From NCBI GenBank assembly GCA_001179505.1, contig CDMY01000929.1:85608-149607 (forward strand): a stretch of DNA of 64,000 nt, in the 5' to 3' direction. A program made the position numbers and the translations under genes. The notes under the pieces are model-generated. The model searched no databases and had not been told where the DNA came from. It saw nothing but the letters and a program-made list of their open reading frames with translations. Of this stretch, positions 45,126 to 58,270 are shown piece by piece; the stretch's first letter is position 1; each line of letters starts with the position of its first letter. The DNA comes from Vitrella brassicaformis. Lineage: Eukaryota > Sar > Vitrellaceae.

Positions 45126-46668
45126 ATGAAGGAAGAGGCCCAATTCTGTTCAATCAGAGGGTTGGTTGTGGCGGATACATATAGGATTGTACACAAGATT
45201 GGAGAGGACGGGTAAGAAGATGTCCTGAAGCCGCGCATGTGTGACTCGTCAACTGCTGCCATGCAGATGCGGAACGATATACCGGGCCGAAGACATCGCA
45301 ACCAAGGAGGATCTCAGACTCAAGAAGCTAGACAAGTGAGGCGGGCAGACAGGCAGGCAGGCTGCACGCCCTTGCATGAGCATTTCTGGCTATTTCTCCC
45401 TCAGAGAAGACTTTGATGCGGGTGTCAAAGAGGTCTACAGACGCCTGCGCGAGGCGAGACACCCCAACGTCGGCAGGATCCACGAGGTGGGTTAAAACAA
45501 AGGGGGACCAGGGCAGGGCCAGTCATTCATCGCATCCAGGCGGCCTGTTTGTGTCGTTGGTCAGTTTATTGAGGAGGAGGATTGCTACTGGGTGGTGATG
45601 GAGCTCATCCATGGAGAGGCGGCCGAGCACTTCATCTGTGAGGTGGATCACATGGAGGACTGCACGCCCATCCCTGCAGACGATTTCTGGAAGATCGTCG
45701 ATGGGGTCCTCAAGGGCCTCGAATACGTCCATGCGGATCCGGATATCATGGTGAGCGATTCATCCTCCATCCCCTGGACACACTGCACGGTGGTTGGTTG
45801 TCTGTCTGCCTGCAGGTATACCATCGTAACGTGACGGCCGACAATGTGATGATCACCTTCACGGAAGCCAATCAGCTGGAGAGTGTCCAGTTGATTGACT
45901 TTGAACTCTGCCATGACATCCCCGACAACAGCATGGATGGGCTGGGAGAGGACGACGTCCCCGTGGGCACACGGGGCTACAAGGTGCGCACCACACCGCA
46001 CCCAATCCACCACCCAACAGACAGACAGATGGGCGCCCGTGTGTCTGTGTGTGTCGTTTGTCAGGCACCCGAGTTGTATGCTGGCAGGTTCGACCAGCGA
46101 TCTGACCTGTTTGCTGTGGGCGTCATAGCGTACGCAGAGCAGAGCACAGCACACGAAGGCCGGCCGCATACGAGCATATGTGTGTGTGTGTGTGTGTGAA
46201 TTTGGTTGCTGCAGGTGGCGGCTGATAACGCACAAGTGGCCGTATTATTTGACCCACAGGATGGCGGAGGAGATGGACAACGACAAGATCCGGGAGACCA
46301 TCACCGAACAGCTGCAGGAGAGCCTCAGCTTCCAGGTGGGCAGGGCCATGGGCCCTGTATAGACGGACGGACGGCCGCATTGGACAGCCAGGTCAACCGC
46401 TCATTCATATGCGCTCTCCTTCTGTCTGTTGACTGATTGATTGTGTCAGTGTGGTTGGGTGCTGACCAGCCTGGCCATGTACCCGGGGGCCTCCTCTCTG
46501 CTGAAACTGCTGCTCGCCCCCGACCCCAACGACAGGGCGGCCTCAGGTCAGTCTTTGTCAGACAGCCATACAGACAGCCCATCTGTGTGCGTGTGTCTCT
46601 CTTGTTCAGCAAGTGAGGCATTGCGGCACCTGGCTGACGTCAGGCCCTGCAGCACAGCACCTAGCTGA
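45126..46668 (+). CDS. Protein kinase-like protein, probable pseudokinase
   Basis: Multi-exon, start MKEEAQFCSIRGLVVADTYR at 45126; exon 1 ends at 45211. The kinase fold is recognisable: IGEDGCGTIYRAED as glycine loop, LRLKKLD as the VAIK strand with Lys kept, EVYRRLREARHPNVGRIHEF, YWVVMELIHG at the hinge, GLEYVHADPDIMVYH, GTRGYKAPEL at the activation segment end, FAVGVIAWRLITHKWPYY, and LLLAPDPNDRAAS. Two catalytic positions are changed: HRD reads HRN (45822-45830) with the following Lys also lost (HRNVTADN), and DFG reads DFE (45897-45905). The protein is therefore probably a non-catalytic scaffold. It ends DVRPCSTAPS at 46668. Confidence 0.8.
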
Positions 46669-47075
46669 GCAAGAATGATACTAGGTGTCGTGTCGGCAGC
46701 GATGCGGGGCAGGGCAGTGGATGGAGATGGGGAGGAGGGGGCCTGACCTGACCTGACCTGTTGGGGTGGGCGGGTGGGTGCGATGCAGCTTACTTGCATG
46801 GTCTGCTATACATACGTTGGTTGCATAGCTCCCCCCCATGTGTGTGTGTACATAGCTGACTCATCACATCGGCCATTGCAGACAAAGGCAATCAATACTC
46901 AGCTCGACGGCCAACCACACAGAACCCTCCCTGGTACATCTACCTACATCTGGAACACACACAACAGTTCCAGGCAGCAGGGTTTCAACCCAAAGGGTTT
47001 CTGAGCTGAAGAGTCCCCCCTGATTCGTTGGAGTCTGTGAACGAAGAGCGAAGGGTGAAAAGTCCTCCATGCAGA
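46669..47075. other. Spacer, no gene seen
   Basis: Between the kinase-like gene and the next + strand gene. GACCT repeats lie at 46740-46760. Confidence 0.6.
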
Positions 47076-49010
47076 ATGGCTGCCTTTCTTACCCTGTTTG
47101 GCATGGGTTCGGGTGGCCCCAGGAAGGCAGAGGGGGAGAAGAGCAAGAGCAAGGGCAAGCCAACCGTGGAGGACATCTACACGAAATACACGGATCCGAG
47201 GCTGCCTCCGGAGGGCCATAGCAAGATCGATGTGGACACGGCCAGGTGAACACAGCGGAGGACGGAGAAAGAGATCAAGGAGCTGGTCACATACCTGCAC
47301 AGGGTCATCTCAGGTGAGAGGGTGGCTGGTGGAGGGATGCGGCCTGAATTTCAGTGCAGAACGCTAATTCGGTCCATTGTGGCTCTCTGTGCACTCACTC
47401 AGGCAATCCCCACCTGAAGACCCGTGTCGAGCTGTTCTACCCGTCGGCAGTGCTGCAGAGGCAGCTACTGGGGCTCATCTGCGCCAACATTCCCCGTAAG
47501 CGCAATCCCATTGGACAAGATGAAGAGGCCTCAGAGAGCGAGGAGGAAGAAGAAGAGGAGAGGAAGAAGAAAAGACGTCGGTCAACGAAGCGGAGGAAGT
47601 CGGTGCAGGACGAGTGTGTTCTGTGGATGGGCCCCCTCACCAAACGAGGAGACATCGCAGCGTGCCGAATCTGGCTGCCCGGTAGACCTGATTGGGCCAC
47701 CACACCACTGCACACTTGCCTGCCTGAGTGTATCTTGTGTCGGCGCTGCTGCAGAGGTGTATGACCCCTGGATCACCTACACGAATCGCGTGATGGTGTA
47801 CTGCTTTGGGGATCTCACGGACCCCAAGCCCCACGACAAGATGCATCAGATGCCCTTCTACGCCCTCGTGGGTGACCCCAAGAAGCCATTCGCCATGAGA
47901 TGTGGAAACCCGAGGTTAGCCTACATGACTGCTGCACAAAGACACACGGAGACATGCTTTGGTCTGTCTGTCTGTCTGCAGGTGTGTTCGTCTGAGCCAC
48001 GTTGTGTACCGTCCCGATGACCCTTGGCTCAAGAGGGGCGCCAGAAAAAAATCTAAACGAAAGCGGAGAAGGCCATCGGCCGGACGGCAGGTGGGTGAGG
48101 TGGTGGGCAAAGAAATGGGCAAGAAACAACACCAAGTACCTTTTCCAACAATGTCAATGTCACCTTGTGTGGTGCAGCGTTTTGTTCCGGTCCGGTCGCC
48201 GTCTGCATCAGAGTTCTCAGCAACAGAGGAGGAGGAGGAGGAGGAGGAGCAGGAGGAGCAGGAGGAGGAAGAAAAGGACAAAGGAGAGGAGCTGTCCGCC
48301 TTCTCAGCTTCCGAAAGAACTGAGGAGGAGTCAGTCGGTTTCAAAGCGATCGAGGAAGGACAAGGACAAGAAGAAGAAGAAGAAGAAGAAGCTGAGGAGG
48401 AAGAGGCAGCTGAGAGTTCGGCCTTCTCTGAGACGGAGGCCGAGAAGTTCCCAGAGGAAGCTGAGGAGGAACGTCTGGCGGCGGCTGAGCCTGAACTAGC
48501 AGAGGGTGAAGGGGAGGGGGAGGCGATCGTTCCGCCAGAGGCGCCACAGGGGTTGGAAGAAGAACCTGCAGCTGGGGAGATCCCCACAGAGCCTGTGGAA
48601 GTGGCCAAGGAAGGCCCAGCAGCCGCAGCAGCAGCAGCAGCAGAGACCAAGGAAGACCTGTCTGTCTCGGGTTTCTCGGAAGAGGTGACGACTCAAGCCC
48701 CGTGTCTCCTGCTGCTGCTGCTGCTGGTGCTGAGCCATCCCCCTTGGCGGCTGCTGCCGTCGCTGCTGAGGAGGTCTCTTCACTGTCGGTGTCGTTGTTC
48801 AGCGAAGAGGAGGGCTCTGAGGCAGAGGCGCCACCGCCACAACGAGAAGAGATGCCCCCTGCACTGGTGACTGCGCGGCGAGCGCAGAATGTCCCCATGC
48901 GCATCTGCTACAGTTGTGGGCAGCCGCGCGACGCGCATCACCCAAGCTGCCCGGCTGTGAGAAGGCTCAGGGCATTGCAAAACTCGAAGCTGGTGCAGAC
49001 CGCCCGGTGA
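47076..49010 (+). CDS. Acidic orphan protein with HNH-like cysteine site and zinc-knuckle-like end
   Basis: Start MAAFLTLFGMGSGGPRKAEG at 47076. Then KPTVEDIYTKYTDPRLPPEG, EKEIKELVTYLHRVIS, TRVELFYPSAVLQRQLLGLI, an acidic then basic patch, VLWMGPLTKRGDIAA, VYDPWITYTNRVMVYCFGDL and MPFYALVGDPKKP, followed by MRCGNPRCVRLSHVVYRPDD. The C-x4-C-x4-H spacing resembles the metal site of HNH-type domains (tentative). A long Glu/Ala-rich region (48220-48850) follows. The last exon carries ICYSCGQPRDAHHPSC, a variant zinc knuckle, and ends LVQTAR at 49010. The frame contains TGA at 47247-47249 unless 15 bases are removed there. The basic and acidic patches suggest a nuclear protein, which is inference. 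Confidence 0.55.
48228..48262. repeat. GAG-rich run coding poly-Glu
   Basis: Imperfect GAG/GAGCAG repeats encode the first of several Glu tracts in the acidic region. Confidence 0.85.
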
Positions 49011-49456
49011 TCGATCGGTCTGTGGGGGTTGTGTGGTGTTGGTGTTGGGACGCCTGCATGGCATGGGTGCTGGACTACCTGCGTGTGTGTCCGTTGGTGG
49101 ACATACCATACATAGGGGACGAATCTGTCGGGGGGGCAGATGCGAGCGTTGAATGGAATGCCGTGCAGAAAAGATCTGACATTGACATTTACACAGCAGG
49201 AGTCACTCACAGCGACCCCACCCGCACCAATGCACACACACACACGCAAAACATGAAGGGCATCAATTGTCTCGCCCCACTACTTACACTACTTACAACA
49301 ACATCTACTCGAAGACCCTCTACGTCGAGGATCAACAGAGAGGGGGGCTCATGAGGGTTCGTCAGGCGTCGGGAGGCGTCAATCATCGCATGGCTCGACA
49401 GACACAACACACATCAGGCCGCACACCGGTCATAGATGCTCTGCAGATGCCGTCAC
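49011..49456. other. Convergent spacer, no gene seen
   Basis: 3' ends of the acidic orphan and the kinesin. A short (CA)n run lies at 49233-49244. Confidence 0.6.
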
Positions 49457-52400
49457 TCATGTACATCGAGCTGTCTGTCTATCGTCCTCCCTCGACCGCC
49501 CCCCTCTGCTGTCCCCGAGCCCGTCGCTCGCGTCGCTGTCCCTCGACGTGAGCGAACTCAGACGCCGCGCCACACCGCCGTCGCTCATCGGACGCGGCAA
49601 GGGATCCATGGGCACAATGCGCAAGCCCTCCTCAGCCAAAGCTACAGCATGGGGCGCATCACTGCCTCTCATCACCACCTTCCCCGTACCCCTCCCTCTG
49701 CCCATGCCCGTTCCCCCGTCATCTCCATCTTCGCTGACAGGGGCAAGGTCGTAAGGGTTGTCCCGCAGACCGGCAGAGAGGCGGCGTCTGTACGACGAGC
49801 TTGATGAGCTGGAGGAGGGAGATGGGCCGCTGCCGTTGCCGTTGCCGTTGCCATCCTGCTTGGATGGCCCCGACAAGAGGCCGCCGTCATGGATGATCGA
49901 CATGGCCTTGTACTGTGGGTAGCTGGGCAGCCGGGAGTGGGAGAGGTTGACGGGCGAGTTGGCTCCGCCCGATCCACACAGGGGCGTGTGGCCAGGGGTG
50001 GAGGATGGCGAGGCCGAGCCGTTGCCGCCCCTCTCGGAGAGGCCGGGCAGCCCCCGGTCGCCGACGGACAGCAGGTGGAGCGGGGATTGGCTGAGGAAGG
50101 TCTTGTCGCTGTACAGAATGTCCTCCAGCCGTCTCATGGCCGACGTCGAGTCGGCTCCGTTGCCACTGGAGGGCCACATGATGTCGACGGATGGGTACGG
50201 GGAGAGGGACTGCCACTGCGCCAGTAGCGTCTCCAGCTCGGTGACCTTCTGGGTGAGGTTCTGCACAAGGCTCCTGCGTGTCCTCTCCTCCTCCAGATGT
50301 CCCCGGGAGTGGCCCTTGAATCGCTCGCGGATCCGCTCGTTGAGGTCACGCTCGAAGTGCTCCGCGCTCGACCACAGCGAGTCCCTCTCCGCCATCTTGT
50401 GCGCGATGTCTTGCTGCACCTCCAGCCGGGCACGTGATGTGTCGATGGCCGACAGGGTGGCCCGCAGCTGCTCCAGCATCTCACTGTGTGGCTGTCCGTT
50501 GGCAGTGCGGTGTGCGACGGCCGCAGCGGCCTGCTGGGCGATGGCGGTGTAAACTGCGTGTTGAAGGGCAGCGGGTGATGTGTGTGAGAGGTCGGATGGG
50601 GTGGTGAGGATAGTGTCGAGGGCCTGCCTGGCCCCCTCCAGCCGCGACTCAACCTCGGCGTCGAGGCGAGCTGTACACAGACAGACAGACATAGTGGTGG
50701 TCGTGTGCATTTGCGCGCCGGTGGGTCTCTCTGTCTGTCTGGTTGGTGGCTGACCGATTTCGCGTTTGAAGGTGAGTTCTCCCTCCCACCCCATGGTTGT
50801 GATGGCGGACTCGTGAAACTGTTTCTCGTACTCACGACCGAGGAACTCCCACCTACACATGCATGAGATTCAGCCATGGCGCAGTGTGTGTGTGTGTGTG
50901 TGTCGACATGGGTGCCAGATACATACCTGTATTCCAGTTTCTCTCTGAGTGCGTAGTTTCTCTCCTCCACACGCTTCTTCGACTCGAGCACTTGCCTGCA
51001 CGCATACAAACGAGAGAAGAGAGTGCTGTACCGACACACAGTGGGCACATGGTCTTACTGGATGCGTTCCTCGACGGCCTCCCATCGTTTGCGAAGGCTG
51101 GCGGGTGACGATGCGTCCGAGCCGTCGCCCTTGTCCCTCTCACGCTCCCTCTCACGCTCGCCCTTCCTAGTCACCGCACGATCCAAATCGGTGATCATGT
51201 GCTCGGGCAGCTCGACCTGCACACACATGAATCCACATCACATCACCCCCCGCTTGTCTGTGCGCCTTGCGTGCCTCACTTCACTTACCTGCAATAAGAG
51301 CTGTCGCAGGTACTCCTCCTTCTTGGCGAGCTCAGACACCGATATCGACTCATCCTCGCCCCTCTCCCCCTGCCCGCCAGGCCTCGCCGCCACCCGCCCA
51401 CCCAGCAGTGGCTTGGGCGGCGGCGCGACCACCGCCCCAATGCCGCCTCTCCCACCCGTGCCCCTCGCCGGCGACCCCCGATGCACCACCTTGGGGTTTG
51501 GACGGACAGGCGACCGCAGGATGCTGTCCTCGTGTGATGCCGACGAGCCAGATGGCTGGTTCATGCGCCAGACCGGGGTGATGATGGGCATGCGGCCCGA
51601 CGTGAGTCGGGACTTTGCCCGTGTCCCTCTGGCCTCCGCCGCCTCGTCGTCCCTCGCGTGCTTGAGGCCGTGGGTGGTCCCCCTGAAGAACGGGTGGCCG
51701 TCCATGCCCTTGTCGGAGTCGAGCAGGGGCTGGCTGGTGCTCTTGGACAAAAAGGGTGGGAGAGATGACGCCATGGGCAGAGGGGCCACTGGGGCAGGCG
51801 GCGGACGGGAGGGGGAGGGCGGCGTAGGCCGCGGGGCAGAGAACGACGACGGGTCGATGGATGACGTCGTGAGGCTGCGAGAGAGGACACGAGTGGAGGT
51901 GGGCTGCTTCTTCTTCTCGGGCGTGCGCATGAGATCCAGCTGCACCACAGCTGCTGATGCCGACGAGGGGAGGCTCTTGGGCTGGTCAAACAAACTGATC
52001 GACGCCGTCTTGGACTGTTCGCTGGGAACAGGGGCCGGAGGGGATGGGGACGATGGGCCAGGGCGGCCTTGTCCCTCCCCCTTGGCGAGCTGCAGGTTGA
52101 TGCCGACACCCATCTGCTCGGCCGTCAGCAGGCGGGACGACGAAGGGGCTCGGTGCAGCGGCCGTGAGGGAACGCCGTTGTCCGTCTCGTCTTCATCATG
52201 TGGCTCGTCCACCTCGTTGGCGGCCGCCCCCACCAAACCCTTTGGCCCTAGCGCGGCCACCTGGCCCGCGAAGTGCCCAGCCGAGTCCCTCTCGATGGTC
52301 TCGTGTTGTCGGACCCAGTTCTGTTCTCTTCTTCGGTCGCGCATCTTGACCTCGTGGAGCTGCTGCTGGGCCTTGACGAGGTCCTGCCGCAGCTGGTGGC

Positions 52401-55400
52401 TCAGCACCTGCTCGTTCTTCAGGGCCTGCTCGAGCGTGTCCGTGTGGGTCTCCAGCTCACGGATGCGCCGGCCACGCACATCCACCAGCTGCCGCAGAGC
52501 AGAGGGGTCCAGGGGGGCGGGCCGGTCTGCGTCTCTGGCTGGCGGTGCCGGCCGCTCTGGTGGTTCCTCTGGGGCCTGCTCCTCGTCGTCATTTCTGTCG
52601 CATTCGCTGATGGTGGGCAGCGGGGCGAAGGCCTTGATGCGTGTGGGGGTGAAGGCGAGCTCGTCAGCAGCGAGTGCTGGGGACGGGGATGGGGATGGAG
52701 AGGGAGAGGCGGGCTGGTTGACATGGGGGGGCACGTTCTGCGAGAGGGACTCATCCACGTGGCTTAACACCGCCAGCATGTTGTCCTGAAGGAAGCAAGG
52801 GACACCCAGGGATGGACGGATGGATAGATGGATGGCCTTTTCCCTCCCTTCCTCCCGGCCTACTTGGTGAGCGCTTTGCAGGGAAGTGATCGTTTCTTGG
52901 TGCGCGGTTTCGGCGTTGGCCAGCTGCTGCTTGAGCTCTCGCACCTCGGTCTCTCGCTCCATCAGGTCGGCCTCCAACTCAGACACGCGACTGCGATAGG
53001 CCCCACCTGCACGCAATCACGACCAGGTGAGTGATGCATCAAGCTTATACGGAAATCGATTGCCAGCCGTGCCGTGCTTACATTCTTCCTGCATCGCGTC
53101 GACGCTTTCGGTAAGTGCCACGACGGTGGCCCTCATCTCGGACTCGTCGCCGCCCTCCTCGAGTGCGGCCATGGCGGCGGCCACCCGGCCCTCCGACACC
53201 ATGCCCTCCTCCTCGTTCTCAGCTATCTCCTGCTGCACGTCGGCTATGCGGTCAGACCGGAAGGCGATCTCGCACTCAATGGCCCCGATGCTCTCATTCA
53301 GCGACCGAAGGCGGGACTGACTGGCCTCCTTCTCGACTGTGGCGCGGCCCTTGGAGCTGTTGAGCTGAATGCTGAGTGCGGGGACGGGGGAGCCACCTGA
53401 CTCGGTGGATGATGGGGCGCTGCGACGGGGGCCCTGCTGCTGCTGCTGCTGTGGCAGGCGAGAGAGGAGTGAGTGTGGTGGTGAGGCGGTGGAGGGGCGT
53501 TTGGGTTGGAGGGATGTCTGCTTGGGGGGCCTCTGCTGCAGCAGCTGGGCGCGCTCCGCATACATGCCCTCGAGAGCCTTGACCTAATGAAGATATGGGA
53601 AAGTCGATTAAGATGGAGATAGATACATTTGGGTGTGGATGGTATGTTGATGGTACGTACTTTGGCCTCTCGCTCTTCGAGTTCTCGCTTCATGCGGTCC
53701 TGCGCCTCCTTCTGCCGGCGTGACCTGGCGGCCTGCGCCTCGATCCAGTGGCGCTTCTTGCTGAGCTGCAGCTCCTCCTCCAAACCCCTGTTCTTCATCA
53801 GCTGCAGCTTCTGAGTCATCGTAGACACCTCCTGGGTCTTACGCCTGCAACACAACACATACAAGCGCTCACGTCACTCACAGACGCAGGCTGCGCAGCA
53901 CGTGTGTTGTGTGTTCTTGTCTTGTGCTGGCTGACTGACTTGATGATGGTTTCCTGTTGCTTGGTGGTCTTCATGAGGTCGTACGCCTTCTTCTTGTCTG
54001 TGTCGGCCTCCTTGCGGAGCTGCGCCACCTTGTCCTGCCACTTCTTCTTCCACTCACGGTAACGGTCGGTCTCGTAACGCATCCGCACCTGCAAAGCGTC
54101 CTGCTGGGCCTTCATTCGCGACACGTCCTGCACACACACACACACACACACATCAGCGGCATCCGTATGTGTCTGCGGCTGGCCGTTGTCTGCGCGTCTG
54201 GTGCTGACCTGGTGTAGCTGCCGCAGCTGTGTGTCCTGCTGTGTCTTGAGCCGTACGATGCGCTGTGCCTCTCTTTGCTGCTGCTTGAGGTCGACGATGC
54301 GGCTGTTGAGTTCCTGCAGCCGCCCCTGCAGCCGGGCCTTCTCCTCCTCCAGACGACTCATCCGCTGAACCGCCTTGGGGTCCTTGCTGGCCACCTCGGG
54401 GGGGATGGCCTGCATGTCACACACACACACACACACACACATTGTCCCCCGCAATGGTGGTGGCGCGCGTGTGTGTGGGTGGTGTTTACCGCGGGTCTGA
54501 TGGCGCGTTCATCGGGGTTGGTGAATGTTTGTGTTTCGACATTGACGGTCTCGGATGCGACGCTTGAGACGTCGCCCATGGCCATGTGTGACTCGAGCTC
54601 TGTCTGGATGACCTCAAGCTCGCGCGAGAGGGCCGTCTTGTCCTGGATGGTCCGCGAGAGCTGCTCCTCCAACTCCTCCAAACGCAACTCGTACCTGCAC
54701 AGGTAGGTACGTGGGCTGGGTGAGAGGGGCTGCCTGGCCTGGTACCTCTGTTTCATGCTCTTGTATGCCTGTTGGTTCTTCATGAGCTTGTTGATCAGCT
54801 GCAGCTTCTCGTTGATCGTCGCCTCCAAACTCTGATTATGGCCAGCAAACCACACACGGGAACGTACCCCCCATCTGTCTCTCCTTGCTACCCTTCCAGC
54901 GCACCTCGCATGTCCAGTTCATCTGCCGCTGGCTGAGATGGAACTCGTGATCCTCCTTCATGTCCTCACGAGCATGTGCCTCCGCCTCGCCGTCAGCCTC
55001 GCCACCACCCTCCACACCATCACCATCACCCTCACCCTGTCCATCGTGCTGCAGCACGGCGTCGATCAGCTCGCTCTCGAGAGAGCTCGTCCAATCGCCC
55101 ACGCCGTCCCGCAGCGCGCTGCGGCCAGCCAGTGGTGGCGAGTAGGGCGGGGGCATGGATGGGTCGGAGTGTGTGTCCTTCTTGGGTTGGGAGGTCGGTG
55201 GAAAGGACCGCGATCTGCGGAGGGAGGCGGGGCCTCGTGCGATGGCCAGTGGTGGGATGAATGGGAGGCAGCTGGGGTCGCTCCCGACGGGGTAGGGCGT
55301 CAGGATGGCCAGCAAACTCTCCTGGTGACGCACTCTAGATTGGCGGACAAGAGAACAAACGGCATCAGAGAGGTAGGGAGGAAGTGAGCATTGGGGTTTG

Positions 55401-58027
55401 CCTCTGTGTGCGTGCGTGTGTGTGTGTGTGTGTGATGTGTGATGTGTGATGTGTGATGTGTGATGTGTGATGTGTGATGTGTGCTGTACTTTTTCCTAAA
55501 TTCGTTGATGGTCGTTAGATGTTTTTCGATGACCTCCTTGGCCTGGTCCTCGTTGAGCACGGACTGGTGCACCATCACACCGCCCTTCTCGCGCTGAATC
55601 CACGCCAAACGTGCCTGAACGATCGAATCCACACACACACCATCAGACACACCCTCGGGCTTTGAATACATCCCAATCAAGACTCACCTGCAGTCGGATG
55701 GTTTCTTCGTCGGCCTGTGTGAGCTTCTCCTGCAACTCCTCCACCTGCTCCACACTCTCCTTGACCTGCTCCTGCAGACTCTTGTTCTGAGCCTGCAGCA
55801 ACTGCACCTCCTCACGCAACTCCCGAACCACCGAAGGAGACAGATCGTCGCCATCCTCACCACCCAACAGACCCGCGAAGGGCGGTGTGGCAGCCGGCAG
55901 CTCCGGGGCGCCGGGGAGGCCCGCAGGGGGGACGGCTGGCTGTCGGTTTGGGGAGACGATGGTGCGCGCTTTGAGTAGCTCGAGCTGCAGCTCTTGTATC
56001 TGTGCCTTGAGCCTGGCGATCTCCATGGTGTGGGGGTCCTGGTTCACGATAGGCTTGTTCTTGATGTTGCGCGCCCTGCAGACAGACGTGCGAGAGGATA
56101 ATGAATGCCCCCCATTGTATATATGTGTGTGTGCGTGTGTGGAGGTACCTGTTGGCGTAAACGAGTGTGTTGAGCGATTCGCTGAAGTTGGAGTCTGCTG
56201 GGCTGATGCACGCCACCATCACAGTGCGGCTGTTGCCCCCCAACGAATCCTGACACACACATACACATACGAAGAAGCGCATGGCAAGGCAAAGTGCATC
56301 CATCATCCATCCATCCATCCTTCCATCCATCCTTCCATCCATCGTTCCATCCATTGACCTGCAGCAGGCGTGTCAGTTTGGAGTCTCTGTAAGGGACGTG
56401 TTGGCCCCTCTTGGCGGGATCGCCCAACACAGATATCACATTCCCCAGAGCCAGCAAACCTGACACCACACACACAGACCCACGAGCCCAGCCCACCGGC
56501 AAACGCAGGAATGGGCGCGCTTCGGTCGTATGTCGGTCGCTCGGCTGTGTCACCTTGATTGATGTTGATGCCTTCTCTGAACCGCTGGCCCACGGTGCCG
56601 GTCTTCTTGACACGCTCGGAACCGGCCAGGTCCACAAACCGACACTTGGCACTGACAAGACAAGAAAGGCCATCATCCCGCTATGAATCACTGAGTGATA
56701 ATCCCATACATAATCGCCCCGCCCCAGGAGCTCTCACCTGAGGAATTTGTCGTCGGGCAGCGCCTGCTCGATGGTCACCGTGAAGACGGCATGGGAACGG
56801 CTGAATCAAACAAGGCACACAGGTAGGTCGATGTGCATGAGACTGACTGGTTGCTGTGCTGTGCTGTGCTGTCGTGTGTGCGTGTGTACCTGGAGTACTC
56901 ATTCATGAGTGTGGTGCCAGTGGTGCGATTCAGGTTGCCCTTCTCCAGGCACCGCAACACCTCAGAGGGCTTCTTGACCTGACACACCACACGAGAGAGA
57001 GGAGAGAAACGATGACGTGCTGACGATGCGGCTGTTGAATGCTGTGAATGCTGTGTGCATGATATGATGCCTACCTACCTCCACTTCCTTGACGCCCAGC
57101 AGGATCTGCTGCCCGGACGTGTCCTCGCGGATCATGATGGCCCTGTGAGTGGGTGGGCAGACAAGACACGAAGGAGAGGAAAGGACACACCCGTCCCGTG
57201 GCCACCCATTCGTTCGTTCGCTCCATATCCCTGCCGCCCTCCCGTCCCGCTCACTTACTTGTTCTTGGCCCCGTATGAGGTGTCGAGGAGGTCTCCGAAG
57301 TCCTCGTTGTGCAGCTCGACGTAGGAGCACTTGACCATGAACTCTATGTCCTCCCGCTTGCTGCTGTACATGCAGCGGAAGATGCTATTCACAGCGCGGG
57401 GAATGATACCAAGAGTCTCACTGACACACACACAGACAGAATAGCAAGGCAACCAAAGCATTCATCTGTCCGTCCGTCCGCTGGCCAACGTGCTTTCGAT
57501 ATCATGGGCATGTCACACAGGTACGTACCTGTCCTGCGAGAGTATGGATGAGCCTGGGACGCCTGACATGGTGTAGGTCTTGCCTGCGCCCGTCTGGCCG
57601 TAGGCGAGAATGGTGGCATTGAGCCCCTCAAACAGCCCCTCCACCAGCGGATTGGCCGTCGTGTTGGCCACCACCTGCGCACACACAAATCGACAGCAGG
57701 GCAGGCAGGAAACAGACATGGATGGATGGATGAATGCATCAAGACGAATGGCCTTATCGTTGCGCATCGTACCTCTTGTGTATCGGTGGCATTATAGACG
57801 TCGTCGTAGGTGAAGGTCTTATCTCGGCCTATCACAATCTGGTTGGTCTCAGGGAACACCCTCACGCATTCTCGGCAGCGCTCCAGGATCTCCTTCGGGC
57901 TCAGCGGCCGCACGCGGACCGCCACGCGCACTTGTTCGGATCCACCACTTGACACAGGGGCCGACCAGGGGTTGGCTGATGATGCAGCCGCTGATGCAAC
58001 GCCCTCTACTTCCTCCATTTGGAGCAT
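49457..58027 (-). CDS. Kinesin-4 family motor protein (KIF4/KIF21-like)
   Basis: The largest gene here. Start [20 protein letters not shown] at 58027 (a second Met at 58018). The motor is complete: [15 protein letters not shown]-loop [27 protein letters not shown] (switch I), [14 protein letters not shown] (switch II), [31 protein letters not shown] and [13 protein letters not shown]. The last three are kinesin-4 hallmarks. After the neck, coiled-coil exons continue to about 53000 ([60 protein letters not shown]). A Ser/Pro-rich region with shorter coiled coils follows ([38 protein letters not shown]), ending [11 protein letters not shown]. Kinesin-4 motors limit microtubule growth in spindles and flagella. 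I treat it as one gene because exons stay co-oriented without a spacer. The last third could be separate. Confidence 0.85.
55425..55484. repeat. (TGTGTGA)n heptamer repeat in kinesin intron
   Basis: About eight copies of a 7-base unit follow a (TG)n run. On the coding strand it lies just 3' of a splice donor. Confidence 0.9.
56300..56356. repeat. (ATCC)n repeat in kinesin intron
   Basis: Interrupted ATCC/TTCC units within an intron of the motor domain. Confidence 0.9.
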
Positions 58028-58270
58028 CTCGTCGGTGTGTTTTGCAGTGTTTTGCGGCGTGAGTTAGGGAAAGAGGAAGGGAGGCGAGGAAACAGGGAGA
58101 TGCCTCCGTTCTCTGGGAGGAGGATGCGTAGATCAGCCCATTTGCAGTGGGATTCTGGAGTGAATTGAGGTGTTTCTGCCCCATGGTGCTGCACCATCAC
58201 TCCACCACGCCCTCCTTGGATGACATCGCACTTAATGGCCATGGTTATGATGGCGCAGTGAGGGGTGAGC
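58028..58270. promoter_or_regulatory. Divergent region, kinesin-4 / 58271 gene
   Basis: 243 bp between divergent start codons. No clear motif. Confidence 0.45.

Noticed and set aside
51023-52789. 588-codon open frame on the + strand
   Set aside because: It is antisense to the kinesin coiled-coil exons; its Ser/Pro/Arg content mirrors GC-rich coding DNA and it has no family resemblance.
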